DNA of 64,000 nucleotides from Gavia stellata (lineage: Eukaryota; Chordata; Aves; Gaviiformes; Gaviidae). Shown here one piece after another: positions 32,823 to 46,100 of this stretch; within the stretch, counting starts at the first letter, position 1, and each line of letters begins with the position of its first letter. The stretch spans positions 74,806,135 through 74,870,134 of the forward strand of contig NC_082595.1 in the NCBI RefSeq assembly GCF_030936135.1, given 5' to 3'. The notes under the pieces were generated by a model. That model made no database searches. It was given only the letters and a program-made list of their open reading frames with translations, and was not told the DNA's origin. The translations under genes and the position numbers were made by a program.

Positions 32823-35800
32823 GAAGGGAGCCGCAAATTGACAGCTTAAGTCTGAGATTTAAACTTCATTATGGTGGGGAAAAAGCCTAAATACCTATCT
32901 GTACGTAAAATACCAGTTTCAGTCACTGTGTCTGTCCCAGGACTGCCCGGGCATGGCTGAACAATCCGGGTGGTACAAAAGCTGTTTTGCAGAAGAGTAA
33001 CTCACTTGGGTTACTCCACAGAGGGGACATTTGAGGAAGAGGTGAATGGTGGGAGCTATCAGGGGGGCTGTATTGGGCCACTGGTCCCTATGAAGTGATT
33101 AAGATAGTTAAATAACATCTAATTAACACAGAAGACATACCAGTATAGTCACATAACCAGTTTCAGCAACGTGAATCCAAGCACTTTGGGTCTGGGACTC
33201 CTTTGGGCTTTCCTTACCCTTCTGATGACTGCTTACACAAGATTTCCTTCTCCCCAGTATGTCAGAGTTACGCTCCTTCTGCTTTCCTGATCAACTAGGT
33301 TCTTTTTTTGGGTAAAGTCAGCAGAAATCTCAACAGCTGTCAAAAGCCATAGAGGAAATGAACAGATGAATCCAGTATGAAGTCTTGAGAAAATTGGCCC
33401 CGGAATCTGGGGAATAATGCGCTAAAACACTGATTTCTGTAGGGTGGTTCTCCCCTCTCTGGCCTGACAGTGGTATTACGGTGCAGAAAAGTCTGGGGTA
33501 GGGGTGGCAGGCAGGGGCTGCCTAGCTGATAGACCAGCATGCTCTTTACATGAAGATTATGGAGAAAAGGAAATACAGGGTGACTGAAGTAACAGTGATA
33601 CAAGTGAGATCTTGGACTTGCAAGCAGTTCCAGAAGTTTGGGAAGTTCTTGCTTTGATGTTGAGTTAGAAAAACAGTGGCACTACACCGCAGGATTTTTT
33701 AGTTTGTTAAAAGGTATTTGCATTCCAGATCCACACACCTGTCTTAGTATAGAAAAGTAGATAGGTAAAGATATCCTGCATTTTGTAAGCGAAAGACACG
33801 TTCTCCTAATCTATTAAAATTCTTTGAAAAAGTCAAAGAAAAAAAAATGGGCCTACTAGACAACAGTGAAATTTAGTGACCAGTAAGAGGTAGTTTCCAA
33901 AAGGAGACGCTTTTAAAAATAGGTAACTGAAAATACTAACAAAATATCTGAGATAAATCATAGAAAAAAATATTTGTTGAGCATACCCATACCCATTTTT
34001 TATAAAATGTTTAGATACAATGTCATTTTTAATGGAAAAATACAATTAAGGCATTTACACTGATCTGCTCATCATGCTGACCAAAGTTGTCCTAGTAGCT
34101 CCCAGCTCTCCATGACTGTCTAGATGGGTCTGTGTCTCTTGCCCTGCACAGCAGGTTAGCTCTTTGGGCAGGGAACATGGTTTTGTTCAGTGTTTGTGGA
34201 GTGCTCCCTGACAGGTGCTTGCATGTGCTGCAGTAATGCAAATAATAAATAACAAATATTTTCCTATTGTTTCCTATTATTCCAGTAGTAAATTGCACCT
34301 GATAAGCCTGCTGAAGCTTGCAAGAGGAAGAAAAACACTTGTTAATCTGCTCTCTTCTCGTTTAAATAAAACAACCTTTCTCAGAGGCATACTCCAAAAA
34401 GGAAACGGTACTTTCTGGTGAACACACTTAATAGTGAGTGGATTTCCTGGACATGTTTGTAATCTGTACTAGGAAAATGAAGACAAAAACCCTGGTGTAT
34501 TTTCAGGTCAGTTTTGACTATTACAATTGATTGATTTGTGAATTTGCATTGCACAGCCCATAGAATCTTATCTCGTAGTTTTTTGCATAAAGTTTATGCA
34601 AAACTTCTGACTGAGTTAAAATACAGTATTTGAAAATATATCATCTTGGCTAAAGGACTCAAACTGGAAGAGAATTTACCACGAGGAAACTGTTACTGTC
34701 GCTGATATTCCTGCGGATTGACTGAGAAGCTCATCTTAAGCGGGGGGTTTGAGGTAATGCTTCAGTCTCTTGGTGGTTCTGCTGCTCCAGGCTGCGGCTG
34801 GGTGACGTGCTGGTCATCTGGAATCACAAAGGAAGCTTCTGACCGTCCTCCAGAAGATTAAAGCTTGCTTCATGTGACAGCGATGAGAACTGCTTGCTTT
34901 TGAAAATCAGTACCCCAGTATTTCAGCTCCCCCAAAGTGAAAATGTGACACCTACCTAAAGAAATGCAGAGAGTCATAGGGACAACCTGTGATAACTATA
35001 CTGCTTGACGTTTTTGGAGTTGCTATACCCCTTTTAAGGCTTTCACCTTGGCAAGGAGTAAGGTGGCATTTGTAGGTGTTCATGTCACTCCACTGTCCTT
35101 AGGAAAACCTGGAAGATTATTTTAGACACTGAAATTTAAGGCTGTTAATTAAGTTAATTGAGATGAATCCCATCCTAAATAACGTTCACAAAACCCCTTG
35201 GCCAGATACTAAACAATGCGGGATGCCTTTTATGAGATTCTGGGTGGCCTGACTCCAGCTGATGTCCAAGGAGTTGGAATAGTGTGGAGTAGGACTCCAT
35301 GCAATAGCTATCTTTTTTTTAATGTTTTTCTTCTTTAGTAACAGGGAAGTTTTTTTTCTGTGAAATGTTTCTATGTTGTCTCAATATTGCATGAAGATAC
35401 TCAGCGCTTCATAGGAAGTGGCCTTGGAAGGGTATTTATGATGTACTAAAGATTATACACCAAGTGAGCAGTAGCACAGAGACCAGAATTCTTCTCTTTT
35501 ACCAAAAATATCTTCCCACAAAAGTGGAAGAACAAGCTGCAAGTTCCATCTGCTTCCTCACATGGAGAGATCCAGCAGGTCCTTCAAAGGACACCTTCTG
35601 TTTCCCTCGGGACTTGGCTTAATTTGAAGAAACACCATCAGAATTCTTAAAATGGTGCCATAAAAATACTTAGGCAACCAAATGCTGCCATGAATTCTTG
35701 TCTGAATGTTTTATTCAGCATTCACATGCTCACACCCATAAACATTCATGTTCCGGTTTTCTTTTTAGGTGCACTTAAACTTATGTATATAGTTATTAAT

Positions 35801-38568
35801 TTTTATATAAATTGAAGCAATACAGAAGACAATCTTCAAGTAATTTATTTTTAACTTAGCACTTTGTTCCAGACACAAAAACATCCTGTCCAGATGATCT
35901 GCTGGTCTGTTCTGGTTTTCACTCTCTATACTATGAATGCAGGATAAATCCTATGATTATCTATGCATATACGTGGAAATCATGCAGCCATTAATTGCTA
36001 TACAAGATAAGACCATGTTTACATTTTCTTATATGCTATCCATTTTTATATTGAAAAATCAAAAGTCAGTCTAATACAAAGAATGTTGATTTTTAGTACC
36101 ATGGAAACTTACTAAACTTTCCCAGTACTAACAGAAAATTATTTTAGCTAAAAGTAACCTTTTTTTGGGTCTTTAAAACTATGTTAACTGGGTATGTGTA
36201 ATAATAAATTGTTGTAAATTCTGGAGACTCCTGCCCTGCATGCCTTATGTGGAGATTGAAGGGATGACAGGAAACAAAGTGCTCCCACCTGAATACAAAC
36301 AACACTGAAAACTGGTGAAACTGTAAAGACAGACTTTACCTGCTCACCTTGTTTCCAAAAAGTCCATCTCTACAACTGTTAGTGGTTTATTGGTAAAACC
36401 TGTTACTCAAATGAGAAGGAAACGATGGTGACTTCCTCCAGTGAAGATGGCTACCAGAGCTGGGGTCAAGAATACACTGGGAAAAACGACTGGGGAAGAG
36501 GACTTGCTGGGCCCCAGGTGCTGCCATTGTGCGCACATCCCTCTGTCATACTCCAGCTCTACATGCTCTGACATGTAAAGAATCTGCAACAGGAGACAAG
36601 TTGAATAACCACTTACAAGTGCATCAGAATATAACTAAGAATTTGACATGCTTAAACAGGTCACACTAAACTTTCAATCCTGCTTTTATTCTTTCCTTGC
36701 TCAGGAACGATGCATGTCTTTCACTTTTAAGCTACCTTTGATAGATTGCTATATGGATTTTAAAATGGCATTTTTCTCCCCATTGGTTTCATTTTAACAA
36801 TTTAAGGTTTAGTTCTATGACCTAGACTAAATTCCATGTAGAGTAAATCACTACAGCCAGTAAAACTCTTCCTTCTGCAAAATAAGCCTTCTGATTTTAG
36901 TCCTTCTTGAAGGACCAAAAGGACCCACCTTCTGATTACTTCTTATTCCTCTGATTCTCACTGCAAGGTGGCTTATGTGAGCAGGCTTCAGCTGGCAAAC
37001 TTGTATATTGTTCATGTCCACTTGGGATGTCCTTTCAAGGAGCAGCAATCTAGAAGTCTGATGGCAATGCTGGGAAGTCGGCAGAACAGGTTATCTGTTG
37101 GATTGGTGTTGCTCTCTGCCATAGTGACCTGCCTTGCTCTGCATAGTCCCTCTCAGTGGATGCTGAACTCAAAATCCTGGGTTTTGGCCAACTTGTGATT
37201 TTGTCTTAGTTATAGTGTGTGGGGAAGGCACCTGGTTGGATCGAGGTGCTGGGTTCCAGCTGATACCTGCTACTGGTATCTAGGGGACTTCCAAAAGATG
37301 GCATAGGTTAGGGCGGTTGCCTAGCTATGGTGGGGGAAAGGGAGAGCTGAAACATGTTGTTTTCCCTGCTGGCTCCGAAAAGCAGAAACCCAGATCTGCA
37401 GGAAATCTGGGCCAATGTGTTCCTCACACTTCAGAAAACAGTCCCACTCGTTCCTCACTCCGCAGGCTGTGCTGTGCTGAGGTTTCACAGCCACTCGCAG
37501 TGCCAAGGGTGTTTCCCGGTTTGCCCTGCTTCCCTGGCGGCTAAGAGTGGCTGGCTTCAACACGCAGGGCTGCGGGAGCTCTAACCGCAGAGAACTGCAA
37601 GTTGGGAGTATTTCCATGTAAAGCCTTTTTCATGAAAACATGTTTATCTGTTGAAACTGAATGTCTTTGTAGGGAAGAGGTGAATTTGATGAATTCCCCA
37701 TTTAAAAAAAAAGGCATATAAAAGGCTTAGCAGATTTGAGAACATATGGGGTTTGATTCTCCACTGTCTTACACGTTGTGCCGTTGTTTACGATCTGACA
37801 AAGCAGATGTAAAATGCAACCTCGGTGCCTGGTTAGGATTTGCCTCCACTTAGTTACAAGTAGGATTGAACACACAAGATTAAAAAGCCTGGTCAGTCGG
37901 TTCCCTGCTTCTTTTCCTCCATGGTCATTGATGCTTTGTTACCTGCTTTTGACCACCGTGACACATGTAGGTTCATATAGTCCTCCTCTACTGAACTCCT
38001 CCTCTTTTGCTTTGCCTTCCCAGCCTTCTGCTTTATCTAAAGTCTCTGCATCTTTCTGGGTTACTACATCCCAGGTGTTTTGAAAGGAATGTGTATTTAG
38101 AAATTGGAAGGGGGTGGGAGGAACAAGGAGGACAGTGATTTTTTTGTGGGGGTCACACATTCTGTCAGCAAAGGAGGAAGATGATACTTTAACTCCCCGT
38201 TAGCATCAGTGACTACACCTGAAATACTGCATTCTCTTCTGGCATCCTACAACTAGAAAAAAATGACAAGAAAGAAGGAAGAAAGAAAAGAGCAGTAAAA
38301 GTGATTCGGAGACTAGATATGTACTGATTTATATGGAAAGACTAAATTAACTTTAAAAAGGTATGGCTTGCCCAAGCAAAAAGCCACAGAAGATACTGCT
38401 GTATGAAAGCAGACTGTAAAACTCAGGGAAGAGGGTAGTTGGTTATAATAATTCAAGGTGGGTAGAGATGATGCGATAAAATGCAGAAAAGAAAAATGCA
38501 TGCTTTGCATAAAAAATAAGCTTGCCTACACTATAGAACTGTCTCCTTAGTATACTGTATTAGTGGTG

Positions 38569-38669
38569 GTTTACTGTACCTAGTTAAAGAAAGTACTTCG
38601 GAATTCATAGTAGGTTCATAGTTTACTGTACCTAGTTAAAGAAAGTACTTTGGAATTCATAGTAGGTTC
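38569..38669. repeat. 52-bp tandem duplication
   Basis: Unit 1 (38569-38620) begins GTTTACTGTACCTAGTTAAA. Unit 2 starts at 38621 and matches for 49 bases with one difference (CGG in unit 1, TGG in unit 2, a CpG-type transition). It is a single recent duplication event in unique DNA. Confidence 0.93.
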
Positions 38670-40159
38670 CCTGTGCTGTCATCAGCTGAATAAACTAGTG
38701 AAGACACAACTCTAATACATACTTATATTTCTGCCATGCTTGAAAAGAGTCTCAAAGACCACAGTAGCAGGTGGGTGTATGTAAATCTGTATGTATGAAA
38801 GGCAAATCTTTGACTTGTCCTGACCGCTTCTTGCAGCTTTGGGAATCTCCTTCCCTTAGTTCGTGATTGTCAACACTTAGTGGTTTGGTGCAATTTCTCA
38901 CTATTGCTTCAATACAAGAACCTCTCATTCAGGTCCAATCTTTGTATCCCTTGGAAGTCCACTATCTATCTATAAGTCCACTATGGTGAGAGATGGAAAA
39001 GCAAAGGGAGTTAATGGAGCGGTTGAGTGTTTTGAAAGGAAAGCATGTCCTTAATTTTTCCTTCTTTGTTGCTGTGATGTCATGGCCAAGAATCTTAAGG
39101 TCCTCTGCAAGTACATGTAGAAGAGGAGTCTGTTCTGGCATTCTCTTTCTAATAAAATTAATATCATGATCAAAATACGTCAGCTCTCTCCAAGTCTGCA
39201 TGCTTAAAAATATGCTAGTTTTAAGGATTTAATGCAATAATGGAGCATGATGTGTGTCATCACCAGCCAGCCATTGAAAGTTAATACTACTGGGCTTACT
39301 GAACTATTTTAGTATCCTTTATGGGTATTACGTGCATTTTACCTTATAAAGTCTGTTATAATTATCAATTTGATGTCACAAATGGTTTGAGGTCTGCCCC
39401 ATTAGGTTTATTATTCCTGAATATAAACTGGAAAGAACTTCAGTGCCAGAAAAAGAGCTGAAGTCTTGTTACGACATTGGAACAAAAGTCCGCCTAGTGC
39501 AGCATTTTGTCTCTTATGGTGGCCAACACAGGTTGCTGAAGAAAGACATTAAATTCCATACAAACATGAACTCCCCAATATTTTTGCAAAAACTCCAGTG
39601 ATTTGTGGCTGAAGGACTTCCCAAGCAAGAGCTAGAAAAACTTCAGTACCATGAACATGAGCACTGTTAGCTGATGTTTTTCACTTGAGAGATTTTCCCG
39701 TCAAAAGATTCTCCCTTTGTTGTAATATTCTTCTCTTTTAACCTGAAATTTCAAAACAAAATTATGCATCCTTAGTATTTTGAATGTTTTTAAAAAAAGT
39801 AAAACAGTTAAAAGTTTACAGCATCTCGTTTCATTTTCTAGGTCTGAAAGATTTCAATTGTAGGAAGCCAAAAGAATGGAAAAGATGGAAGGGAAGCGGC
39901 AGACCTAATTAAATCAGTTACATTCTGTGGCCAAATAGAGGGAGAAACATGAGAATAAAGGGGGCAAAATTCTAAAATATTTAAATTTGTAATTTCTGAA
40001 CATAAGGAGAGACAGAAAACATTTGATTTTTTTAATCTATTTTTGATCTATCTTTCCCTACAATATAACTAAGAGATGACAAGGAAAAGTATTTGAATAT
40101 TTTTCTGGGAGAAATTTTTTTTGACCAATTGTAGTTATGAAATTCTCTGGTCATATGAA

Positions 40160-40199
40160 TATATTTATTAACAAATATTTATTAAAAATATTTATTAAG
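40160..40199. repeat. AT-rich direct repeat, three copies of AATATTTATTAA
   Basis: Three near-identical copies of the 11-12 base unit follow one another with 2-4 base spacers. No function is suggested. Confidence 0.8.
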
Positions 40200-43100
40200 G
40201 AATTCAAACTTCCTACTCTAAAATTCAACAGATGCCCTAATGCTAAACACGTTAATTTTAGCTTTTGATATATTTGTAATGCACTTCAGCACCACAGCAT
40301 ATGCTTGATGTTGTTGAATAAACTCTTAGAAACACACTTGCACAATATAGGTCCTGCAAAGTCTCGCAGCTTAAGTTGTTGGCTTGTTTCTTTGTTTTAT
40401 TAGGGCCTCCTTGTGCCACATTCGTGGAGCAAAAATGCCTTGAAGGGGGTAAAATGGCTTTCTGAAGCTCTTTCCCTTCTCTGGGTGCAGATGACCTCCA
40501 CAGAAATGCGGTATGGATAGGGAGCACATTGAAGGGTCGTACTGGTTCCAGGGTGAACCATATATACTCGCAATTTATTTCATGGGGATTGAGGAGAGCA
40601 GAAACTAACTGAGACTGTTCTGACTCACATTTGGGACAGAACAGTCACAGCCTACAGCACAGACGAAGGCTCACGGTCGCAATGCCCTTTTCCCTACAAT
40701 TCATACCCCAAAAAGGTAAAAGGAAGAACAAGGTAAAAGAAGTAACTGAAAAAACAGCTTCCAGGTGCTGATAACCTCAAGGCAATATAAGCACACAGAT
40801 AGAAGGGTTCCCCTAAGTGGAAGAAATCTGATTCTACAAGTTACACACTTTTTTGAAAGACAGAATTAAAATATTTTTGTTATGCGATGTTGAAACAAAA
40901 AAACCCCAGATGCATCGCTTGAAACACAGCTGAGTGGGGAATAGGTGGCAGTGTCACGACTGCCAGCCCGACCAAGCCTCCAAAGGAGATGATGCAAGAC
41001 AACCTAACAAAGGTGTTCTTGCTGAAGCTTTCCTGCATGAAGAGATTTATGACATGAAATTAGATCCGGGATGGCAAAAGTTGTTTCTTTTATAACTAGG
41101 TTAAAATATTCTGAAGTTCAGCATGGTGATACCAAGTAAATAAACATGACATTTTAAAATTAATGCGGTGCCAGGGAAACGGCCAGAAAGCAGTTGTTAA
41201 GATGGGTAAATCATCTTTAAGTCATACTGGAAAAAAAAAAAAAAATTCCACTGAAGTTTTCCGTGCTGTATATGCTTTATTGCTTCTAATACAAATTCGT
41301 TGATGATAGTTATTACCATAACTGGGAACTGATCACACTGGGCGTGGAGGTCTTGGGTGCATTTAAGCTGGGCTAAATGATACTAAGCTGTGAGTGCTTT
41401 CTTGAATGGAAAACAGTTTCAGTATTTAATAGTAATTTTAATGTGAAAAAGCCAATTTTTAGTATTTGCAAAAATACAGGGGCATGGCTTGTTACATTTA
41501 TATATTCCTATTCCAATTAATAGGAATTGCATAATACCTTGGCATTTTTGAAGCTGCAAGTAAAACTTTTTTTAAATCTTACCATTCTACAGTGACAGAA
41601 AAGTAGCTTGCTCACTTTTTTGCACTTTCAGTATTTCATTTATTCCTTCCAGTCAACTTACTTATTCTTTCCAGCATGCTTAGACAAACTGCAAACTCAT
41701 GTACCTTTACAGAACTGCTGCAAGCCAGGAAACAGAACCAGATGAGATAGAAAAAAGGGCAGGATGCATTCATTTGTTCTTCAGTGTGTTTTCAACTGAA
41801 ACTCAAAAAGTATTACAAAGATAATCATCTATTGCTTTTACATAAAGTAGAGGTATCTTTTATATATGCCATGACAGCTGAATCTCCAGTCAGTTGGCAG
41901 TTTGTCCAGCATCTAGTATCAGTTTGAAAAATCCCTTCACTTTGCCAATCTCATGTTGCCAAGTCACAGTTCAGAGTCGCAAGAGAACAAAAGCAAATTC
42001 AATAGCTGGAAAAACACAAGAGAAAAAAAGACTGGCCTTGGACAAGATTTCATTTAATGCTGCTAGGAGCTCTAGCGCTGGCTAGAACTGTTTCAAAAGC
42101 CTGTATTCTTCTGCTCTTCCTTCAGGAAATAATACATTAGCGTACCTCAAACCCAGTGGAGCCACCCAATGGAAAACTAACTGTATAATGCACATTCTGC
42201 CAGATGCTGTTCTTTGTAGCTGTTGCTAGAGCTACAAGTATCTCAGTTAACCTGCTCTGAGATAATTCAGGTATCTCTAGCCTTACAGTGAAATCTGCAG
42301 TAAAGATAAAGGCTGTTCTAAGTTTTGTCTTCAGAAGTGACTGATACTAAGAAGCCCAAGTTTCCCAGTTTCTGTCTTTTTGATGTTTTGGAAAATTGTA
42401 CCCATATTCTAGCAAACCAAAAGCATGCCTGTTAGTTGGTCTATAATCTGTACAGAGGGTATTGGCATTTGGGACAATAATGCCACACATTAACATTAAT
42501 GTACATTCCTAGATGCTCTGTCCCCTCTCCCCACCCCTTAGTTTTTGAGGGCAAACATGAGTGAAAGTTGATGGAGAAAATGGTTTTGGAAAATAAATGA
42601 CAGCCTGATTTTTAGCTGATCTTTAAGCATGCATACAAGATGTATGCTTTGGAAAATACTTAAGATACAATCATACACTGGTATTTCCTGACTACATCCA
42701 TCACTCTCATGGGACATGTCTTTTCAAAACTCTCCTTCATGCATACATCTCTATGATTTTGCTGATAATTAGCAGCATTAAAAAAATTGCTTTCTTCTAT
42801 CTAAAGTTAATAAAGGGCTTCAGAAGCAGACAGAGAATCCAACTTGAGTCTTCTGGAATCAATGAAGAACTTTAAGTGTCATTAACATCGCTGATGATCA
42901 ACAGAGCCAGAAATCTTTTTTCATTACAGCAAAAAGAGAAAAAACGTTGACCATGTCATTGTGGACCTTTCTGGACAAGTCTTGTCTGTTTTAGTGAATT
43001 TGTGAGAGCGATCAAATACAGCTTGCAACCCTTTATCAGCTCCATTGACTAACTCTGAGGTTTCACAGACTACCTGAGAAGCACGTAGCTCCTTGCGCAA

Positions 43101-46100
43101 TTTGACAACCATAATGTGGCATCCATCCCTTACAGCCCCTGAAAGCGCTGAGTGCCTCTCAGCTTCCCACCAGGACATTCAACTCTTTTTTCTTCTGCTC
43201 CTTCACATACAGAGACCTGCATGGCCATAACTGACTCCTTAGCTCGAGTATGTGCCGTCTGTCCTGTGAACGTTTCTCAGATCACAGCTTGACTTGTCTT
43301 TTACGCCCACATAGAGGTGCCTTTAATTACTTTTATCTTTCAGGCTGAACAAAGGGTTTGGCATTTTCAAGGATGCTCTTAAAATCACACTCCTTTTCAG
43401 CGACAGCATGTTACCACCTTCCAGGAGCGCAGGATGACTGCCAGGACTATTGGCCGCAGTTTCATGAACCAAAAGATTTTAGTGACTTGGTAGGCAGTAA
43501 CAGTTCCCCAAAATCAGATGGATCACTGAAGCTTGTGCTTTGCCTTAACTCTCACTACTTCATTTGCTGTCTCCTAAATCTCTTTGAAAAACCCAAATAA
43601 ACCCCAGCCGTATGATGCCTGCTGATGAACATCACTTACTTAGATATTTGCTCTGGGTGTTGTGTGATTATTTTTAGGAAGTGTTGACCAGTGTAGAAAA
43701 TGAGCCTGTGTAAGTACAGAAGGAAAACATATGTTGAAAAACTCTCAAGAAAGGCTAGGACTGGCATTTTAAACAAGATGTGCATGAGACAGAAAATGCT
43801 GTTAAAGTTGTGAAAGCCACAGGTGATGTGACACTCTGCAGATGTTTTTAATGGGAGTAGAAATGTTTTAGTCTGTTTACACAATTACTTATGTTGCAGG
43901 CTCAGAATTAAAGTTTTCCAATTCAGATAGGATAAAGTAATACCCAGGTTTTATAGTTGCCATTTATACTGGTAGAGATACAGAACACAAAAGCTAGAAC
44001 AATCATTTTGTTATCTCAAATCTTTTTCACCTTTCTCAAAAGTACGTTAACTCTTCTCATTATTTCTTCCTCAGTTAAGGCCTTTGTTTCCTCTAGGTTA
44101 ATTGATAATAGGCTAATGAATAATCCATCAGCATGTGAATTCAGGTTCTGATTCTGTATGAAGATGAAATCCTTCATTCAGAAAAAAAAACCCCACTTTA
44201 GCAAATGCTAACCTTGTTGTGGTTCCAGGCGTTTAATTTATTCCTTGTAAGTAACTAAATTCTCAAGTCAGGACACTTTTTAGGACTTCTAACTATTTCT
44301 TGGCTACAGAGATATTCTTATCTGCAATACTCACAGTTGGTGTCTCTACAAGGTAAATTTATACTGTTTGCAGACTCCTGATGAGTAGAATAGCACTACT
44401 TAAAAATGAAGGTTGTATGTATAATATCAAAATATCTCCCTTGGGAATAGGGAAAAAATGGAACTAGCATTTCTTGTTGTTGCCTAAATTTTACTAATTA
44501 GTCTATACAGCAAAAAAAAAAAGGATATGAGTTGGGTTACACTTATTAAATCTCATGTCTTACCTTGCCAAATGTAGTCTTAAAGAAGGTTTATTCATTG
44601 TTCAGGCAATGCCTTTAATAGTGAAATATGAATGGGGAGAGTGTATCCCATAATTGCTGTTTAATGGCAGCTTCATCTTGGAGGAAAAAAAAAAGAAGTG
44701 CTGTAATTATTTAATCTAAAAATAAAGATAATTTCTAGAAAGCACTACTGAGTGTGTGAAAAGGTCAAATGTTGAGCTTCAGAATAAAAGAGAGCTAAGT
44801 ATGTCTAGACACGTGTTAATTGTGTATAGCAGAGGTCTTTAGTTGGATGGGGAAGAGAACTAGTTTTTAATTCAATTAATTAAAAAAAAAACTTTACCTC
44901 AGAGCTTGGAGTAGATTTGAACAAATCATCTTTTCTTTGTTTAAATTATGTTTGCTAAAGGCTGAAACTTTTTTTAAGCAGAGATGCCAGGTGAATTTTG
45001 AGGGGACTATTTTTAGTTCGTTAAGCCTACAATTGACTTTCTGTATCTCAGTGGTTGGCTTGTTTACCTGCAGTAATAAAACGTTGCTGGTTTTGGAAAA
45101 CTAACCTGTCTTATATTTATACAATCAGGCTCGTTTATATTTTTGGATTAGTACAAAACTACTTTCTCATGAATCTATGCTGCCCCTGTGTAAATGAGCT
45201 TGGGACCATGTATATACCTCCATCCTATGTGGAAGAGAGGAGATCCATAGCAGAAGGCCTTTGCGTGTGGATATCTTAGGCTGTAACCCCAGCCACTCCA
45301 CAGGTTCCTTTTTTTGTACTAACCATTTCCTCACTAGCAGTGACATTTGCCTACCTGAAACTGGTCCTGACATGTAACATGGTAATGTTGTTTTTTCCTA
45401 TCTGTAAGTTACATTGGACTGTTCCATGCACTATCAAATAGCTTTGGCAATCAACGAGGTGACCACACTTGGTAAGTTTTAAGTGAACCAGAACTTTTCA
45501 TTTTATTGAAAATTTATCACTTATTTTGGCTTCTTTTGTTCCCTATACTGTTTGTTCCTTATTGACCTGCTGTAGTTGTTTTCATTCCTTTTGCATACCA
45601 GATTGCTTTCACTGCGTTAATATGCCGAGATCCATTATTTTTATAGGAATGGAGTATAATCTTTTCTTTTTTGATATAAGCATGTCATATAAAATACGTG
45701 GCAGCCTGAGAATCCCACAGATGCATTATGTGGAGCAGAAGTAAAAAACCTGCTTTTGCTCCAATGGGTGGAAATTATTTCAGGTGCAATGTTAAATGCA
45801 AATTATAGAATATATTATTTTGCTTACAAGATGGTCTTTGTATAAACACAATAATGTGAAAATAAGGAAAAGGATTATTTTGACAGCTTAAATGACTTGT
45901 TTACTGTTTCTTTTTAAAAAGTTAATATCTTTGAATATTTTCCACTTTTCATGAGGCAGTTTTTATCATGTTCTTTTTTGCTAAAGTATCATTTCTCCAA
46001 CCTCAGATATGGCTCCTATTGCAGTTATGATAGACTTAATTATAGAAAGGGAATAACTCTACTGGGTCAGAACGGATTTAAAATTACAGAAGCTGCTTGA

